A stretch of 64,000 nt of DNA. Source: Lepisosteus oculatus (Eukaryota > Chordata > Actinopteri > Semionotiformes > Lepisosteidae). Shown here one piece after another: positions 45,108 through 56,500 of this stretch. The stretch lies in NCBI RefSeq assembly GCF_040954835.1, contig NC_090704.1, positions 44,396,979-44,460,978 of the forward strand, given 5' to 3'. A program made the translations under genes and the position numbers. How positions within the stretch are numbered: the stretch's first letter is position 1; each line of letters opens with the position of its first letter. The notes under the pieces are model-generated. The model was not told the origin of the DNA, made no database searches, and worked only from the letters and a program-made list of their open reading frames with translations.

Positions 45108-45438
45108 AAATATTTGTTTTATGTCGACTAACCCTTCGTTACTCTGCATTTAACAAGTTCAGACATTTTTCCTGGCTTCTAACGAAGGTTACGCAGTTTG
45201 TGCCAAGAGCAATGTCACTGACCACATTTATTAAAGCCGTCAGCATTTACATTCGATCTATTCGATGCTTGGCCTACGTCTAATATTAAACATAGTTTAA
45301 TTGTTATTAATTAATATATTTCAGTGTTTTCAGTTATTGGCGTTAAAGGTTAAACATTTCATTTCACCGTTTCTGGAGCAAATACATTGTTTTTTTCGGA
45401 ACTTTTTTTTTAATTATTGCGATTAGGTGAGGTAGATT

Positions 45439-45781
45439 ATAAAAGTATAGCGTACATTTTTAGACGGGGCTTGCATTCACTTGACCAATTCACTTTTTCC
45501 CCGTTCGTCCTTTGTCGTAGTATGTAGAAAACGTTCTCTTGAAAGCAATACCGTACGACCTTAAGAGGAAAATAAAATCCCCCGCAGAGGCGAAGCGAAA
45601 GTGAAAGTGTCGAGGTTTGTTTAAAAAAAACAGTCAGATGAAGGCGGCTGCTGTCACACGGTTACAAAAGTGTCGCGCTGTTAAGTGTTTGGTCTTTTCT
45701 GCGCCCGAATTTCGTGACGGGAAAGGAAAGGATTTGTTAAAGCGTCCACACTGAACTCCTCGAAGGCTGTTGTCGGCTCAG
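45439..45781 (+). promoter_or_regulatory. Candidate interferon-responsive promoter and non-coding first exon
   Basis: The IRF/ISRE pattern GAAAGTGAAAG is at 45597-45607 (GAAANNGAAA fits exactly). A TATAAAAG lies at 45439-45446. Downstream sequence is locally CpG-richer and ends in a strong donor, GGCTCAG|gtaagac, at 45781/45782. No long plus-strand frame is present. The next plus-strand gene is the B7-like gene, whose first coding exon has its own acceptor (ccctttcag, exon from about 53551). I infer that this may be that gene's untranslated exon 1, with a 7.8-kb first intron. There is no direct proof. Confidence 0.4.
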
Positions 45782-46339
45782 GTAAGACATGTTCTCTTAA
45801 CTGGCGATTTACAGTGACGTGCTGGGAGACGCAAGACTGTTGATATCTGTTACACCGAGTCGACGGTGCGCTGTCGGAGCTGGTATCGGTTTTGGTCAGA
45901 GCAATTTCAATGTCTTCAAATCTGTAGTGCCACATCTTCCCCGTGGCTGCTGTATGATGGGACTTCACTCAGGGGCTGACGACTACACGAGGCACAGCCT
46001 CTCGTTTATAACCTTTTCTTGAGAAATCCGAAGAACAGCTCATTTTAGATGAAGGAATACTTTTTACGATGGAAATGACTTTGGTCGATCTCAACGAGCT
46101 TGCTTTCTTTCTGCAAAGAAGCCGATGAAGGGGCTTCAACATCACGACGGGCGTCTTGCTCCACACCCCCACCACCCTTTGTGTACAGAAACGTCTACCG
46201 CTCTGAGGTTTTAACGCGCTTCCTCAGGGGTGTCCATTGGGGTCCTCCTGTTCTTCTTGAGATTTTGTGCTGTTTCAGTGCCAGCCTGCTACTGTATGAT
46301 AAATACTATAATATATTAAAAATAAATCGAAGCCATTGT

Positions 46340-46470
46340 CACATCACTTTGAATAACCACTTATCCAGTTCAGGGCCATGGCAGCCCAGAGCCTATCGCA
46401 GGAAACGTTGGGTGCAATGTGGGGGTACCCCCGAACGGGGCAGTCCATTCCACCACAGATCAATTGAAGT
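46340..46470 (+). mobile_element. SINE 3' region fragment, degenerate
   Basis: The wording cacttatccagttcagggcc, gcccagagcctatcgcagg and aacggggcagtccattcc follows the 3' half of a common fish SINE (consensus gagcctatcccagg). The 5' tRNA-like part is missing. Confidence 0.5.
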
Positions 46471-47807
46471 ATTTATCCTTAACTGAATCACACAACATTT
46501 TTCTCAGTTAAAAACTATTTCAGGGAAAGGGAAGTCTGTAGACGTCTTGATCTTAACATTTTAGGGACTTTCCAAGAGGCATGTCCGCTTCCTCATGGTG
46601 TTAGCTAATTTCCTGTGAAGGTCTGAAAAGAGGAAGGCTCTTGAAGCAACAGGGACGTTCCTGAGAAATGTGTGACCCTTTCCCAAGTCACCTAGAATCA
46701 CTTTTAAAACACGACTTGTGAACCAGACACAACAGGTCATGATGTGTGGGAGTGCAGGTGGGTTTATTTAAATCAGAGGCTGCCCAGGCCTGCTCCTGTT
46801 AGCCCCAGGATGTGTGCAGTTGGTTGTCAATACTGGTGCTGTTGTGACTTGCTCATTCGTGATGAAGGTGTATGAACTGATATGTGGGTGGGAGTGTTGC
46901 CACCCACTTTTCACCAGCTGATTCATATAAGGAAAAGTTGCAGGTTGCAGGTCGAAGGTTTGGGTTTGGGTTCGTGCTTCTAGTTGCGCTTCTTTTTAAA
47001 AAACCTTTTCTGCTTTAAAAAAAAAAAGATGGATAAGGCAGATTAACTTGAAAAGAGGTGAAAAGGGCAAAACGTGGCTTTCGTTTTGACAGTCCTACTC
47101 CCTCCCTTCCTTACTTGGCAACATCGTGTGGACTTTCCTAGTTAGAGTCTAAATGCAATCACCCAGCAAGGGCAGTGCAACCTACGCATGCTGACGTTGC
47201 TGCTAAAATTGTGATTTGTTAAGTAAATTAAGATCATTCAGGACTGAAATCTAAGGACTCTTCTGTCCTAGGCGATCATTCTCTTAATTGAAGAGATTTC
47301 TTGCCTTTTTTTTATCAGTACCGTACAGGGTTAGGACTGAAGACCCCTGTGCTGAACATGAGTAGAAGGAAACAAACACTGGTGCATCTGTTGTGGAGGT
47401 TGTCAGACAAAATTCAAAGTTTGGTTGGCAAAAACAGGATTATTTGGCAATCTTTTTAAAAAGCACAGAAAACTGCTGATGTTGCACTTCAAATGATGGC
47501 ATATTGGAGCCCGGATAATGAATAAGAAATATACATAGTCAGGTCAAAACAGTTAACTTCTCCCAAATGCTTAGTGAGGACGAATTAAACTGGAACACTT
47601 TTTTCTGCACTGAGCTAAAGAGCAAAGATTTTATCTAATTTCCTGTTTTATTATTTAACAGTGAACATAAAAATTGAATGTAATTTTATACAGTATTGGA
47701 AGAAGAACAAAAGGATTTGATTCATGAGCGCTGTCCTGAACAGTCGATCAGAACTTATCCTTGGACATATAAAAGCTCAGTAAACAGACTTCATGAAACC
47801 AATACTA

Positions 47808-49150
47808 TAATAATAATAATAATAATAAACTTTATTTTATAAAGCACCTTTAAATGTCGCTTTTCAAAGTGCTTTACAGAATGACAACAACAATAAATAA
47901 AAATAATACACAAGATAAAACACAACTACAATACACAAAGACCGTGGATGGTGGTACTAAGTATTATAGGCGCAGAGGGGTAAAGAATGGACCCAGTTAA
48001 GTAAAGGCTCTTCTAAAGAAGAAGGTTTTGAGTCTGGATTTCAAGGAGTTTAGAGAAGGTGACTCTGATATCCTTGGGGAGAGAGTTCCAGAGCTTGGGA
48101 GCATAACAGGAGAAGGCCCTGTCACCCATAGAGTGTAGACAGGATTGGGGAACAGTAAGGAGAGCAGAATTAGAAAAGCGAAGGTTGCGAGGTGGGGAGT
48201 AGGGCGCTAATAGTTCAGACAGGTATTGAGGTGCCAAGCCATGCAGAGCCTTATAGGTGAGCATGAGGATTTTAAAGTCCACACAGAATTTGACAGGAAG
48301 CCAGTGCAAGAACTCTAGGATAGGAGTAATATGATCACTTCCACTAGACCTGGTCAGGATTCTGGCTGCCAAATTTTGGACAGACTGCAGTTTGTTCACT
48401 GTGGATTTAGACACCCCAGGGAGTAGAGCATTACAGTACTCAATTCGGGAGAACACAAATGTGTTGATCAGCTTTTCAGCCACAGTTAGTGATAACATAG
48501 GGCATAGTCTAGCGATATTTCTGAGGTGAAAAAAAGATATTTTGACAATATGCTGCACATGTGGGTCAAATGTTAAGGTAGAATCGAATATCACCCCAAG
48601 GTTTTTCAATTTAGACTGAAGCTCAAGTACAGTACCATCTACAGATAGGGTAACAGGACTGGCTTTACGAAGTTGATGGGGGGTGCCAATAAACATGACT
48701 TCAGTCTTGTCACAGTTAAGATGAAGGAAATGTGGAGTCATCCAAGTTTTTATGTCAGAGATGCAATTAGATAGAATAGAGACGGCCACATCAGTGTCAG
48801 CTTTGGTATGGATGTATATTTGAGTATCATCAGCATAGAAATGATAGCTGAGGCCATGTGATCTTAAAAGCTGACTTAGTGGAAACATGTAAATGCTGAA
48901 GAGCAAGAGGCCCAGTATTGAGCCCAGAGGAACACCAGACTTGACGAGACCAATTTCAGACATATATCCGCCAAGAGAGACAAAGTGACAGCGATCAGTG
49001 TAAGTGATCAGGTAAGACTTGAACCATTTGGGAGCAGCGTCAGAAACTCCAAACACAGTCTCAAGACGAGAAAGTAAGATGTCGTGGTCAACAGTGTCCA
49101 AAGCAGCACTGAGTTCAAGAAGGATGAGTACAGAAAGAGAACCGGAATCA
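47808..49150 (-). mobile_element. L2-clade LINE, 5'-truncated, open reverse-transcriptase frame
   Basis: A minus-strand frame of 362 codons (48013-49101) without a stop covers the reverse transcriptase from LDTVDHDILLSRLE through GVPLGSILGLLLFSIYM, the catalytic FYADDTQIY, and the C-terminal HWLPVKFCVDFKILMLTYK and LHGLAPQYLSELL blocks typical of L2 elements. In-frame coding continues upstream to about 49139 (LSAALDTVDH). The 3' UTR of about 200 bp ends in a ctttacag stem, ataaagttt and (ATT)n at about 47808-47828. The endonuclease and N-terminal RT are missing through 5' truncation. The intact frame implies a fairly recent insertion. It cannot move on its own as it stands. Confidence 0.9.
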
Positions 49151-49379
49151 GAATCAATACTAAAACTGAATTATACATGAAAGGATTTGGTTTTGAAAAT
49201 CAAGGGATTCTAAGTTGGGTTTGGAGGCGTCCGAAGCCACAGAATCTCTCATGTATCTGGTCAAGAGAAGGCTCTTGTGGAACCTGTACATTGGCACAGC
49301 AAGATGGCCTAAATCAGTAGAGATTTATCTCGGCCTGCGATCCGGACTATGCTCATGCAATGCTTACTGCAATTCAGGA

Positions 49380-49745
49380 GCAGCTTGGGGCAGAGTCCAA
49401 ATTCCAGCGAGAGCTGGCACCAGTTGCAGAGGATGTGAATCATGCGCCGATGTGAAGCACCTTAAATTAGCGAGCCACTCCATTCGGGTTGTACTGGAGC
49501 CTCAGAAAGGCTTTACAGCAGTCTAATCTTGCCGAAGTAACAGTGTGTAGCGTTATTATATCCCCAGGGAGAGAGGGAAGGCATTGGACCCTACTGTAAA
49601 CTAAGCAGTGTTACGCAGGTGAAAGAAAGATGCACTTCTGAGATTCCTGATTTGGTCTGCAAATAAATCAGAGTTTCATCAGCATAACAGTGAAACCCAG
49701 CAGATTGTACTGAAGGCGTATATTGTTCACAAGCCATCCACAATA
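49380..49745 (-). mobile_element. Diverged LINE fragment (L2-like)
   Basis: The plus-strand wording aaaggctttacagcagtcta, gcaggtgaaagaaagatgca and agagtttcatcagcataaca parallels the antisense of L2 reverse-transcriptase sequence (compare 48520-48560 and 48810-48845). It is much more decayed than the neighbouring copy and comes from a different subfamily. Confidence 0.5.
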
Positions 49746-51504
49746 GTTGTGTACTTTAATTCTTTGTGTGGCATGAGTCAAGGTGCCATGCCTAGTCCTT
49801 CTATGAGTTTTTAGTCTGTAAGTAAACAGTTATAAAAATCACAAGAAGAGAAGAAATGAATATTTAATTTTCTGTCTTGCTATGCCCTGTATCCTGTAAC
49901 TCTAAACTTTAGATCCACAGAATGTAAAGCTTTTCAGTGGAGCTATAGAAGTATTGTCTTTGATCATACTGAGTTTAAAAGGATCTGGGACAATGGCTGG
50001 CTTTGAAGTCTACAATAGTTCAGTTTTGAGAAGGAGATCTAACATAATGCAGCACCTAGGATTCTAGAGTGAAGTTTAGCAACGAACGATCTCACGGATT
50101 TTGACCTCTCCTTTCGACCCCGGGATTTTGCTCTTTTGGACTTCGCCTCACTGACTCGTTTGCCATCTCAGACACTCGCTACGCATAGGGTTCAGCTCGT
50201 TTACTGACGCTCTGGGGTAACGCAATGAGCTTTTCTAGGACTTTGAATTGTTCAGGAGTCTTAATTGAGTAAATCGGCTTACTTAAGTACTGCTGAGAAT
50301 AAAGCATAGGAGAGGCTGGGATCACATGGACCAGGACTGTGAAATACTACAGGAGATGCCTGTTCAGGGAAAGCAACCTGTTGGATATTGGTAAAAAAAC
50401 AGCAACAGGTACAGTATGTGAAACAAATCTCCTTACTAGATATTTTACTACTACTTATCTTCTAACCTTGAGCACAGAGCATTGTCTGCTCAATACAGAG
50501 GGGAAGGTATTTTATGTAGCTGTTTTGTTTTCCTTGTGGTTTCCCATTTTCCTTCCACACTGACTACTGCGAACAGTACGAGATGATGGGACGTGATGTC
50601 GGACATGGTCACAAAAAAGAGAAGCACGCTTTACATAAGAAAGCAAACACTTCCTCCTTCGCTGAAAACAACCCCTTCGCCAAAACAATGCAGCATTATT
50701 AAAAATGTCTCCCAGCTGGAAATACTAGTCCGACTCCCCGATTACGAGAAGACCCGACCATTGTTTTTTTATAAAAACAAAAATTCTCCGAACCTTTGCA
50801 TCACGCAGAAGATGTATTGTCTCCTCTCTCTTCTGTCCGTTGGTATAGGGGGTTTTGTACAGCTGAACACCCTGCTGGGGACAGCAAAACATATTATATT
50901 ATGCTTGGACTGGGCTTTGAAAGGAGGAGGGGGACTTTCAGTGAAAACTCCCAAAGCATTTCCTTAGAAAATCTGATTACTGTCAGGCTCCTCTCCCTTT
51001 CACACGGTGATATATTTAGTAGGGCTCCGGTGGTAGACAACTGTAAATAATCTACTTGCATTTAGCTAGTAAGAGTGCTTTCAGAAAGCAGACATGCACC
51101 AGCTCTGAGAGAAAACCTCACCCTCTCTCTTAATCCCTGTGCAGAGCAGAAGCATCATTGTGGGGGGGCTTTGTTATAAGGGCCCTCAGTATCCCCAGAT
51201 GGGATACAAATGTCACTTGGTAAGCTCGGTCATCATAGCTCCAGGTAATTGTGGGTACGCCCATTGACTTACCCCCGACAACTTGTTTTAAGGTGACCCC
51301 ACCCCCTCCAACCCTGCACTTGAACATGGGCATCTCTATGGGAATGGGAGGAGAGCTCTCATGTGGACGTTAACCCCATCCAGCGTCCCTGGTTCCATCT
51401 GTCCTAATGGTGTAGCCATCTTTAAATTAACACTGCTTAAGGAGAAGATTGAAAGATTTGATCAACAAGTGTCTGCTTTTCACCAAAGCGACGCCTGCAT
51501 GCTG

Positions 51505-52025
51505 TCACGATCGCAAACCCCTCCTCTTAAGGGCGCTCTAGCCCTTCCTTGTTTGTCTCATCTCCCGCACCTGTTCCCCGTTCCAGCCCCTTTTCAGTTC
51601 CCCCTTAAAAGCCAGACGCTGACGCTAATCCGGGCTCTGCATTGGTTCCCCCATCATGTGAGCCCGGGACCTGGATGCACCTGGCTCCGTTATGCTTTTA
51701 GTTCCTGTTCCTGTTCCTGCTCCCATTTCCCCTGCCGGTCCCGACCCGGTTCTGGTTTTAAATCGTCTGTCCCGGATGGATTGGCTGGCCTAGGACTTCT
51801 GCCCTGTTTTCGGATTTCCCTCTTGACTCCTCCCCAGATTGTTTCCCTCGGCCTCACCTCCCCCGAGCACCAGCACTCCGTGGACACGCCCCCCTGTTTC
51901 ATCCCTGTATCCTGCATGACTTTTTAACCGTGTTTTCTTCACTATCCCTGGATCGTGTTGTCTACATAGGGTCCAGAAAGAACTTCCCCTGGCATCTACT
52001 GTACCCCCTTAAATCTGGAAAAATA
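51505..52025 (+). mobile_element. Possible solo-LTR-like fossil
   Basis: The stretch starts tgtcacgatcgc, is CT-rich, has a cccttaaaagcc box about 100 bp in, and contains phrases (ctgttcctgctccc, gaccc/ggttctg, gtgttttcttcac) reminiscent of LTRs of Ty3/Gypsy-type elements common in fish. No internal coding region was seen, and its edges are uncertain. It looks old and broken. An open frame of 188 codons across it resembles no protein that I know. Confidence 0.3.
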
Positions 52026-52574
52026 ATAATCTCTTCTGCATGGTTCCAACACTCAGCCAGTGCGTATTGGCTTTGATTTGTCTGATCCATTTTGTTTTTT
52101 TGTTGTTGAAAAGTTTTGAAGGCAGCTCTGTTTTTGTAGCTCTCAGGAGTGTGGAAAATGGTTCTGGAGCCTAGGGGAGTGACAAAGAGAGTATCTGTCT
52201 GTGACGCAGTACATCATAAATTTCTCCCTAAACCTCAGCCAAATTAAATAAGTATGTTTCCCTTTCTCTAAGAAATGCAGCCATCGCCAATGAGGAAGTG
52301 CTTTGATATCAACATCATACTGGCACTCTGTAACAAATTAGTACTGTGGGGGTATTCTGCCACGTCATCCCAGATGTGTATATTAACATCAAAGACATTG
52401 CAAACCATGAGACACTACAGTAAATATACCTTTATACAGTACTGAGAGACATCTAAGTGCAACAAATGCTATTGATTCCAATAAATGGCTTTAGGAAGTC
52501 CAGAACAAGGTACCCTGCCATTTTGTTGAAGCTGATACCCTGGTTTCTTTCTAGTGAGAGTGATGGTTTTGATG

Positions 52575-52872
52575 CACTTTTTTTCTAACATAACATCACT
52601 TTATTGGCCCTATACAATTTCTTGCATTAGTAATTTGTCTTTTCGCATGCTCCAGCTTGCTCTCCATGAGGCACAGACACACAGAAAGGGAGAGAAGCTG
52701 GGGGTCAGAGCGCAGGGTGAGCCTTTAATACGCCGCCCCCGGAGCAGCTGGGGTTAAGGGCCTTGCTCAGGGGCCCAACGGAGTAGGAGTCCTCTGCCGG
52801 CCGCAGGATTTGAACTGGCAACCTTCCAGCCACAGGCGCAGATCCTGAGCCACAGAGCCACCACTCCGCCCC
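52575..52872 (-). mobile_element. tRNA-derived SINE, full-length-looking
   Basis: On the minus strand: tRNA-like head (ggctctgtggctcaggatct, gttgccagttcaaatcc), body (gttgggcccctgagcaagg, cccttaaccccagctg), then a tail (aagacaaattactaatgc, aagaaattgtata, aataaagtgatgtta). The same family occurs in the opposite orientation at 55710-56005. Confidence 0.8.
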
Positions 52873-53403
52873 TTGTGTTTCACTAGTTCATTTTCCCAGA
52901 AACCGTGTGGGACCGTGTGTTTTTGAAGACATCTCAGATAAAACACCTACGAGGCTGTGAGAATGATGGAGGGAAGAGATTCTGATTCGAACAGTATTCA
53001 TTGCTAAGAGCACAGGAAGGCCAGGGTTAGGGTCTCTGTTGCCGCATTGAAGTCATATCAGTGCCTTGTCTGGAAGAAAATAAAGCTGAGTTCACAGGGG
53101 AAAAAGCTGTATAAAAAGATTCTATGAAAAAGAGCTGCCCGTATGGTGAAGATCATGAAAAACACAAAAACACGTATTCCCTTTCCTGTTCGTGGGATCT
53201 CAGTGACGTTATTTGCTTGAAAAAGAGCTTTGTTTGTAAATAGAAATCGGTGCCGGCAGCTAATTGTTGTCTCCTGTTTTTTTTTTAATAAGTTTCCCAA
53301 TCAGTTTCTGAGAGGAACAGATGTTCCCCCAGCTGTATGTTCTTTGGATGCATTGGATTGTTTTAGAATTAGCGAAAACAGCAGAAGAATCATCCAGCTT
53401 CAC

Positions 53404-53515
53404 GCCGCTAAGAGGTCAGGTGGTGCAGTCGTGGGCTGGGTAGCAGTACAACCCCGACAGCTTCTGGGTCTTGGGTTCAATTCCAGCCTCAGGTACCTTC
53501 TGCGTGGAAGAATAG
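53404..53515 (+). mobile_element. tRNA-like SINE head, degenerate
   Basis: A B-box-like gggttcaattccagcc near 53470 preceded by ggtggtgcagtcgtgggctg. The stretch ends before the exon of the B7-like gene at 53551. Only a head-sized piece is recognisable. Confidence 0.45.
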
Positions 53516-53586
53516 CTTATTAATTACTGAAAATGCAACCTTCCCTTTCAGCAGGTTTCACCAAGCTAAGAATCATCCAGTACGAC

Positions 53587-56500
53587 ATGGACAGAAGTGC
53601 TTGGCTGTTTGCTGTGGTGTTTATTGTTGAATTCACCAGGGTAACCCCCTCTGACAGTAAGTGTATTTTTAATTGCATTTCCTGTTGTAGCTATAGAAGT
53701 GAATGTAGCTGAAAGTACCTCACCTTGAGTGACAACTGAAAGAAGATGGATTTGTGCTTGAGGACCATTCTTTCTTCTGCACTGTACACCTTCTCATTGT
53801 GCTGTGCCTCTTGGAACTGTTTGAACACAGTAAACACACTCGTACAGTGCATTAACCTAACACTTCTCAAATCAAAATCTTCTTATTTTAATTCCACAGA
53901 GCTTGTAAGTATGCACTGCCAGTCCGAACACCATGGGAAATTTGGCCAGGACACAAAGCTCAGTTGTATCGTGAACAGCACCTCTTCAGAAGTCAAAATT
54001 GCCAAATTACTTTGGAAGAAGGAATCTCAAGGTTCGGTGTTAACTTATGATTATGGCAAAAAGAAGGCAGAAGATCCTCGTTTTGAGCTAGCCCACCAAA
54101 GTTGGGGTCCAAACAATTTGGATGTCTCTTTGTTGGTGAGAAACACAAAGATATCAGATCAAGGAGCTTACTCCTGTGTGGTTGTGACAGACCGGGGTTT
54201 CTGTAATGGTGTGACCACACTGCAAGTCACAGGTAAGTTTCAGTGGCCTTAAACTCAAAAGGAGTTGTACTGAAAACAGTTAGCGTATGAGTGATATCTG
54301 AACTGTGAACACTATAAAAAAGCATTCCTAGTGTATTTTAAAAGGCTTTTTGTATTTAAAAAAAATACAAAAAAAAATTAGACTAAAAGATATGTCCTTC
54401 CTGGAGAATCATCCAGCTAAATGTTTAATCCCTGAAGTAGAAGGAAACAAAATGATACTTGTTAGGACTCTTCAAAGCTCATTACTTCCAAACTCTTCCT
54501 GTGCCCTCCAGGTCTGTGTTGTCCTGGTAGGCAGTGATCTCTCAGCCTCAAGACTGGCCTGAGTAGAGCAACAGCTCTCAGGCACAATCTCTTCTAGTTT
54601 ACTCTTGTCTCTGGAGAGACTGAGATCTCTAGATGACATCTGCGACGAAGATGTGTGCTTGTGTTTGAGTTACTAGAGGAAACATTTCAGCCGGAACACA
54701 AGCGCTGACTTTGGTTTTTCCCTTTCCATGACAGCTGCATACGCCCAGCCCGTCATGAGCTCCATACCAGCAGAAAACATTCAGGAAGACAGCACAGTGG
54801 AGATTTTCTGCAACACGAGTGGGGGTTACCCTGAGGGAAGAATCATGTGGCATGACCAGTATGGCACAGACTGGACACGGAGTGCGCAGACGAAGGCAGT
54901 GCTGACCGAAGACGGGCGCTACAATTTGACTAGCAAATACACAGTGCTCAAGTCATCCTCCAGCTCTCTTGAATACAGTTGTTCAGTACATAATAGTCAA
55001 CAAGTCAAAGAGGGAACACAGGTCCATCATCTGATGTTTGGTAAGTTCACATGCATGTCTTTATCTCTTGATAGTTTCGACTCTAATGCTTCCATTATTT
55101 TGCTTTTTTTTTTGCCTTTCTGATCAGAATGCAGCATGACTTGACCTGGTGGCACTCACATTGTGCAATAATGTGTTCATGTGGAGCCACAGACAGATTT
55201 ACTGTATTTGGCTTTCAGGTCTCAGATGGGGCTTTTGCGACCTTGAGAAAGATACTGACAGGCTGCTCCGGTACAATACCCAGCTGTGTAGATGAATGCT
55301 CTCCAGGTCTTCATTCTCTGTCCAAGTCAAAGTTTTTGATGTACTTAAAATGCAGGGTCAATTTAAAAGCTCCATTTAAAAGCATTTTCTTTTCTGAAGT
55401 CTTAATAATAAAACAGATCTAGGAGGGAATCTGCTTTTCCAAGATGTGTACAGTTTGGATCCTGGTATTTAAATAGCCCTTATATCAACGCAAAGAACAT
55501 AAGGTATTCTGTAGGCTTGGAGCCCTGGCACAGTTGCAGTATTCAGTGGTGCCAGTTTTTGAGAGGAGGCCTGAATGTCTGATAAGATGTGTAATACAGC
55601 CGTAATGACCTTTTTGTGGTGTGGTGACCCCGTGGCCTAATGGATAAGGCATCAGCCTCTGGAGGTAGGGATTGTGGGTTTGAGTCCCATCTGGGTTGTG
55701 TGTGATTACATGTAGTGGGTGGAGAGGTGACACTGTGGCTAAGGATCTGTGCCTGTGGCTGGAAGGTTGCTGGTTCAAACAGAGGAATCTTACTCTGTTG
55801 GGCCCCTGAGCAAGGCCCTTAACCCCAACTGCACCAGGGGCACTGAATAAATGGCTGACCCTGCGCTCTGACCCCAAGCTTCTCTCTCCCCATCTGTGTG
55901 CCTGGGTGTCTCATGGAGAGGAAGCTGGGGTATGTGAAAAAAGACAAACTCCTAATGCAAGAAATTGTATATAGTACGTATAAAGTGATTTTATCTTATC
56001 TTTGTAACCCGATGGCGCACACTGTAATTCTGTATGAGCAAGGAGCAGGTATTGAACAGCAGGGGTACAGCTGTGCCCTGTACTGAAAGCAGTTCACACC
56101 TGGACCGTGACCTTTGTGCACTGGGGTCCCCTTCACAGCTGTGTGCATTTTTAACTTCCAACCCACAGGCAGTGGCAGATCGTGTGTTGACGTGTAGCGA
56201 TCTTATTTCCGATCGCCCGGTGTTTGCCGTGCATGTGTACGTTACTGAGGTATGCAATGTTGGTGGAGGTGCAGTGTGTAAGCGCTCCGATGTTTCTCCC
56301 AGGTCCTAATAAGATGGAAGGCCCCAGTAACTCCACTGCAGTGGCAGCTGTGTTCGTTGTGGTGGGAGCTCTGGCCGCTGGCATTTTGGTTTTGTTCCTG
56401 TTTCGCCGAAGGAGGAACTCCGGAGGTGAGCCATGCTTTCCTGTGCGGAGCTGGGAGGGGGACTGTGGAGGGCATGCAGTCACTCGCCGGAGCCAGGGTG

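Larger units (their letters stand above)
45782..53550. other. Repeat-rich interval, possibly intron 1 of the B7-like gene
   Basis: About 7.8 kb with no supported exon. It contains a SINE piece, an L2 LINE, a diverged LINE piece, a possible LTR fossil and tRNA-type SINEs, listed separately. The stretches 46500-47800 and 50200-51450 hold nothing that I can identify. Confidence 0.45.

Noticed and set aside
45681-45968. 95-codon minus-strand frame near the ISRE-type motif
   Set aside because: No acceptor or donor on that strand and no recognisable protein. The plus-strand donor at 45782 lies inside it and is a better explanation of the region.
50085-50215. Possible second LTR-like piece
   Set aside because: A few phrases recall LTR sequence, but there are no boundaries, no paired partner at this distance and no coding remains.
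50593-50967. 124-codon frame
   Set aside because: Low-complexity Lys/Pro/Ser wording, no splice sites, no known domain.
51361-51927. 188-codon frame rich in Pro, Ser and Leu
   Set aside because: It runs through the CT-rich LTR-like segment. There is no domain, no start context and no exon structure.
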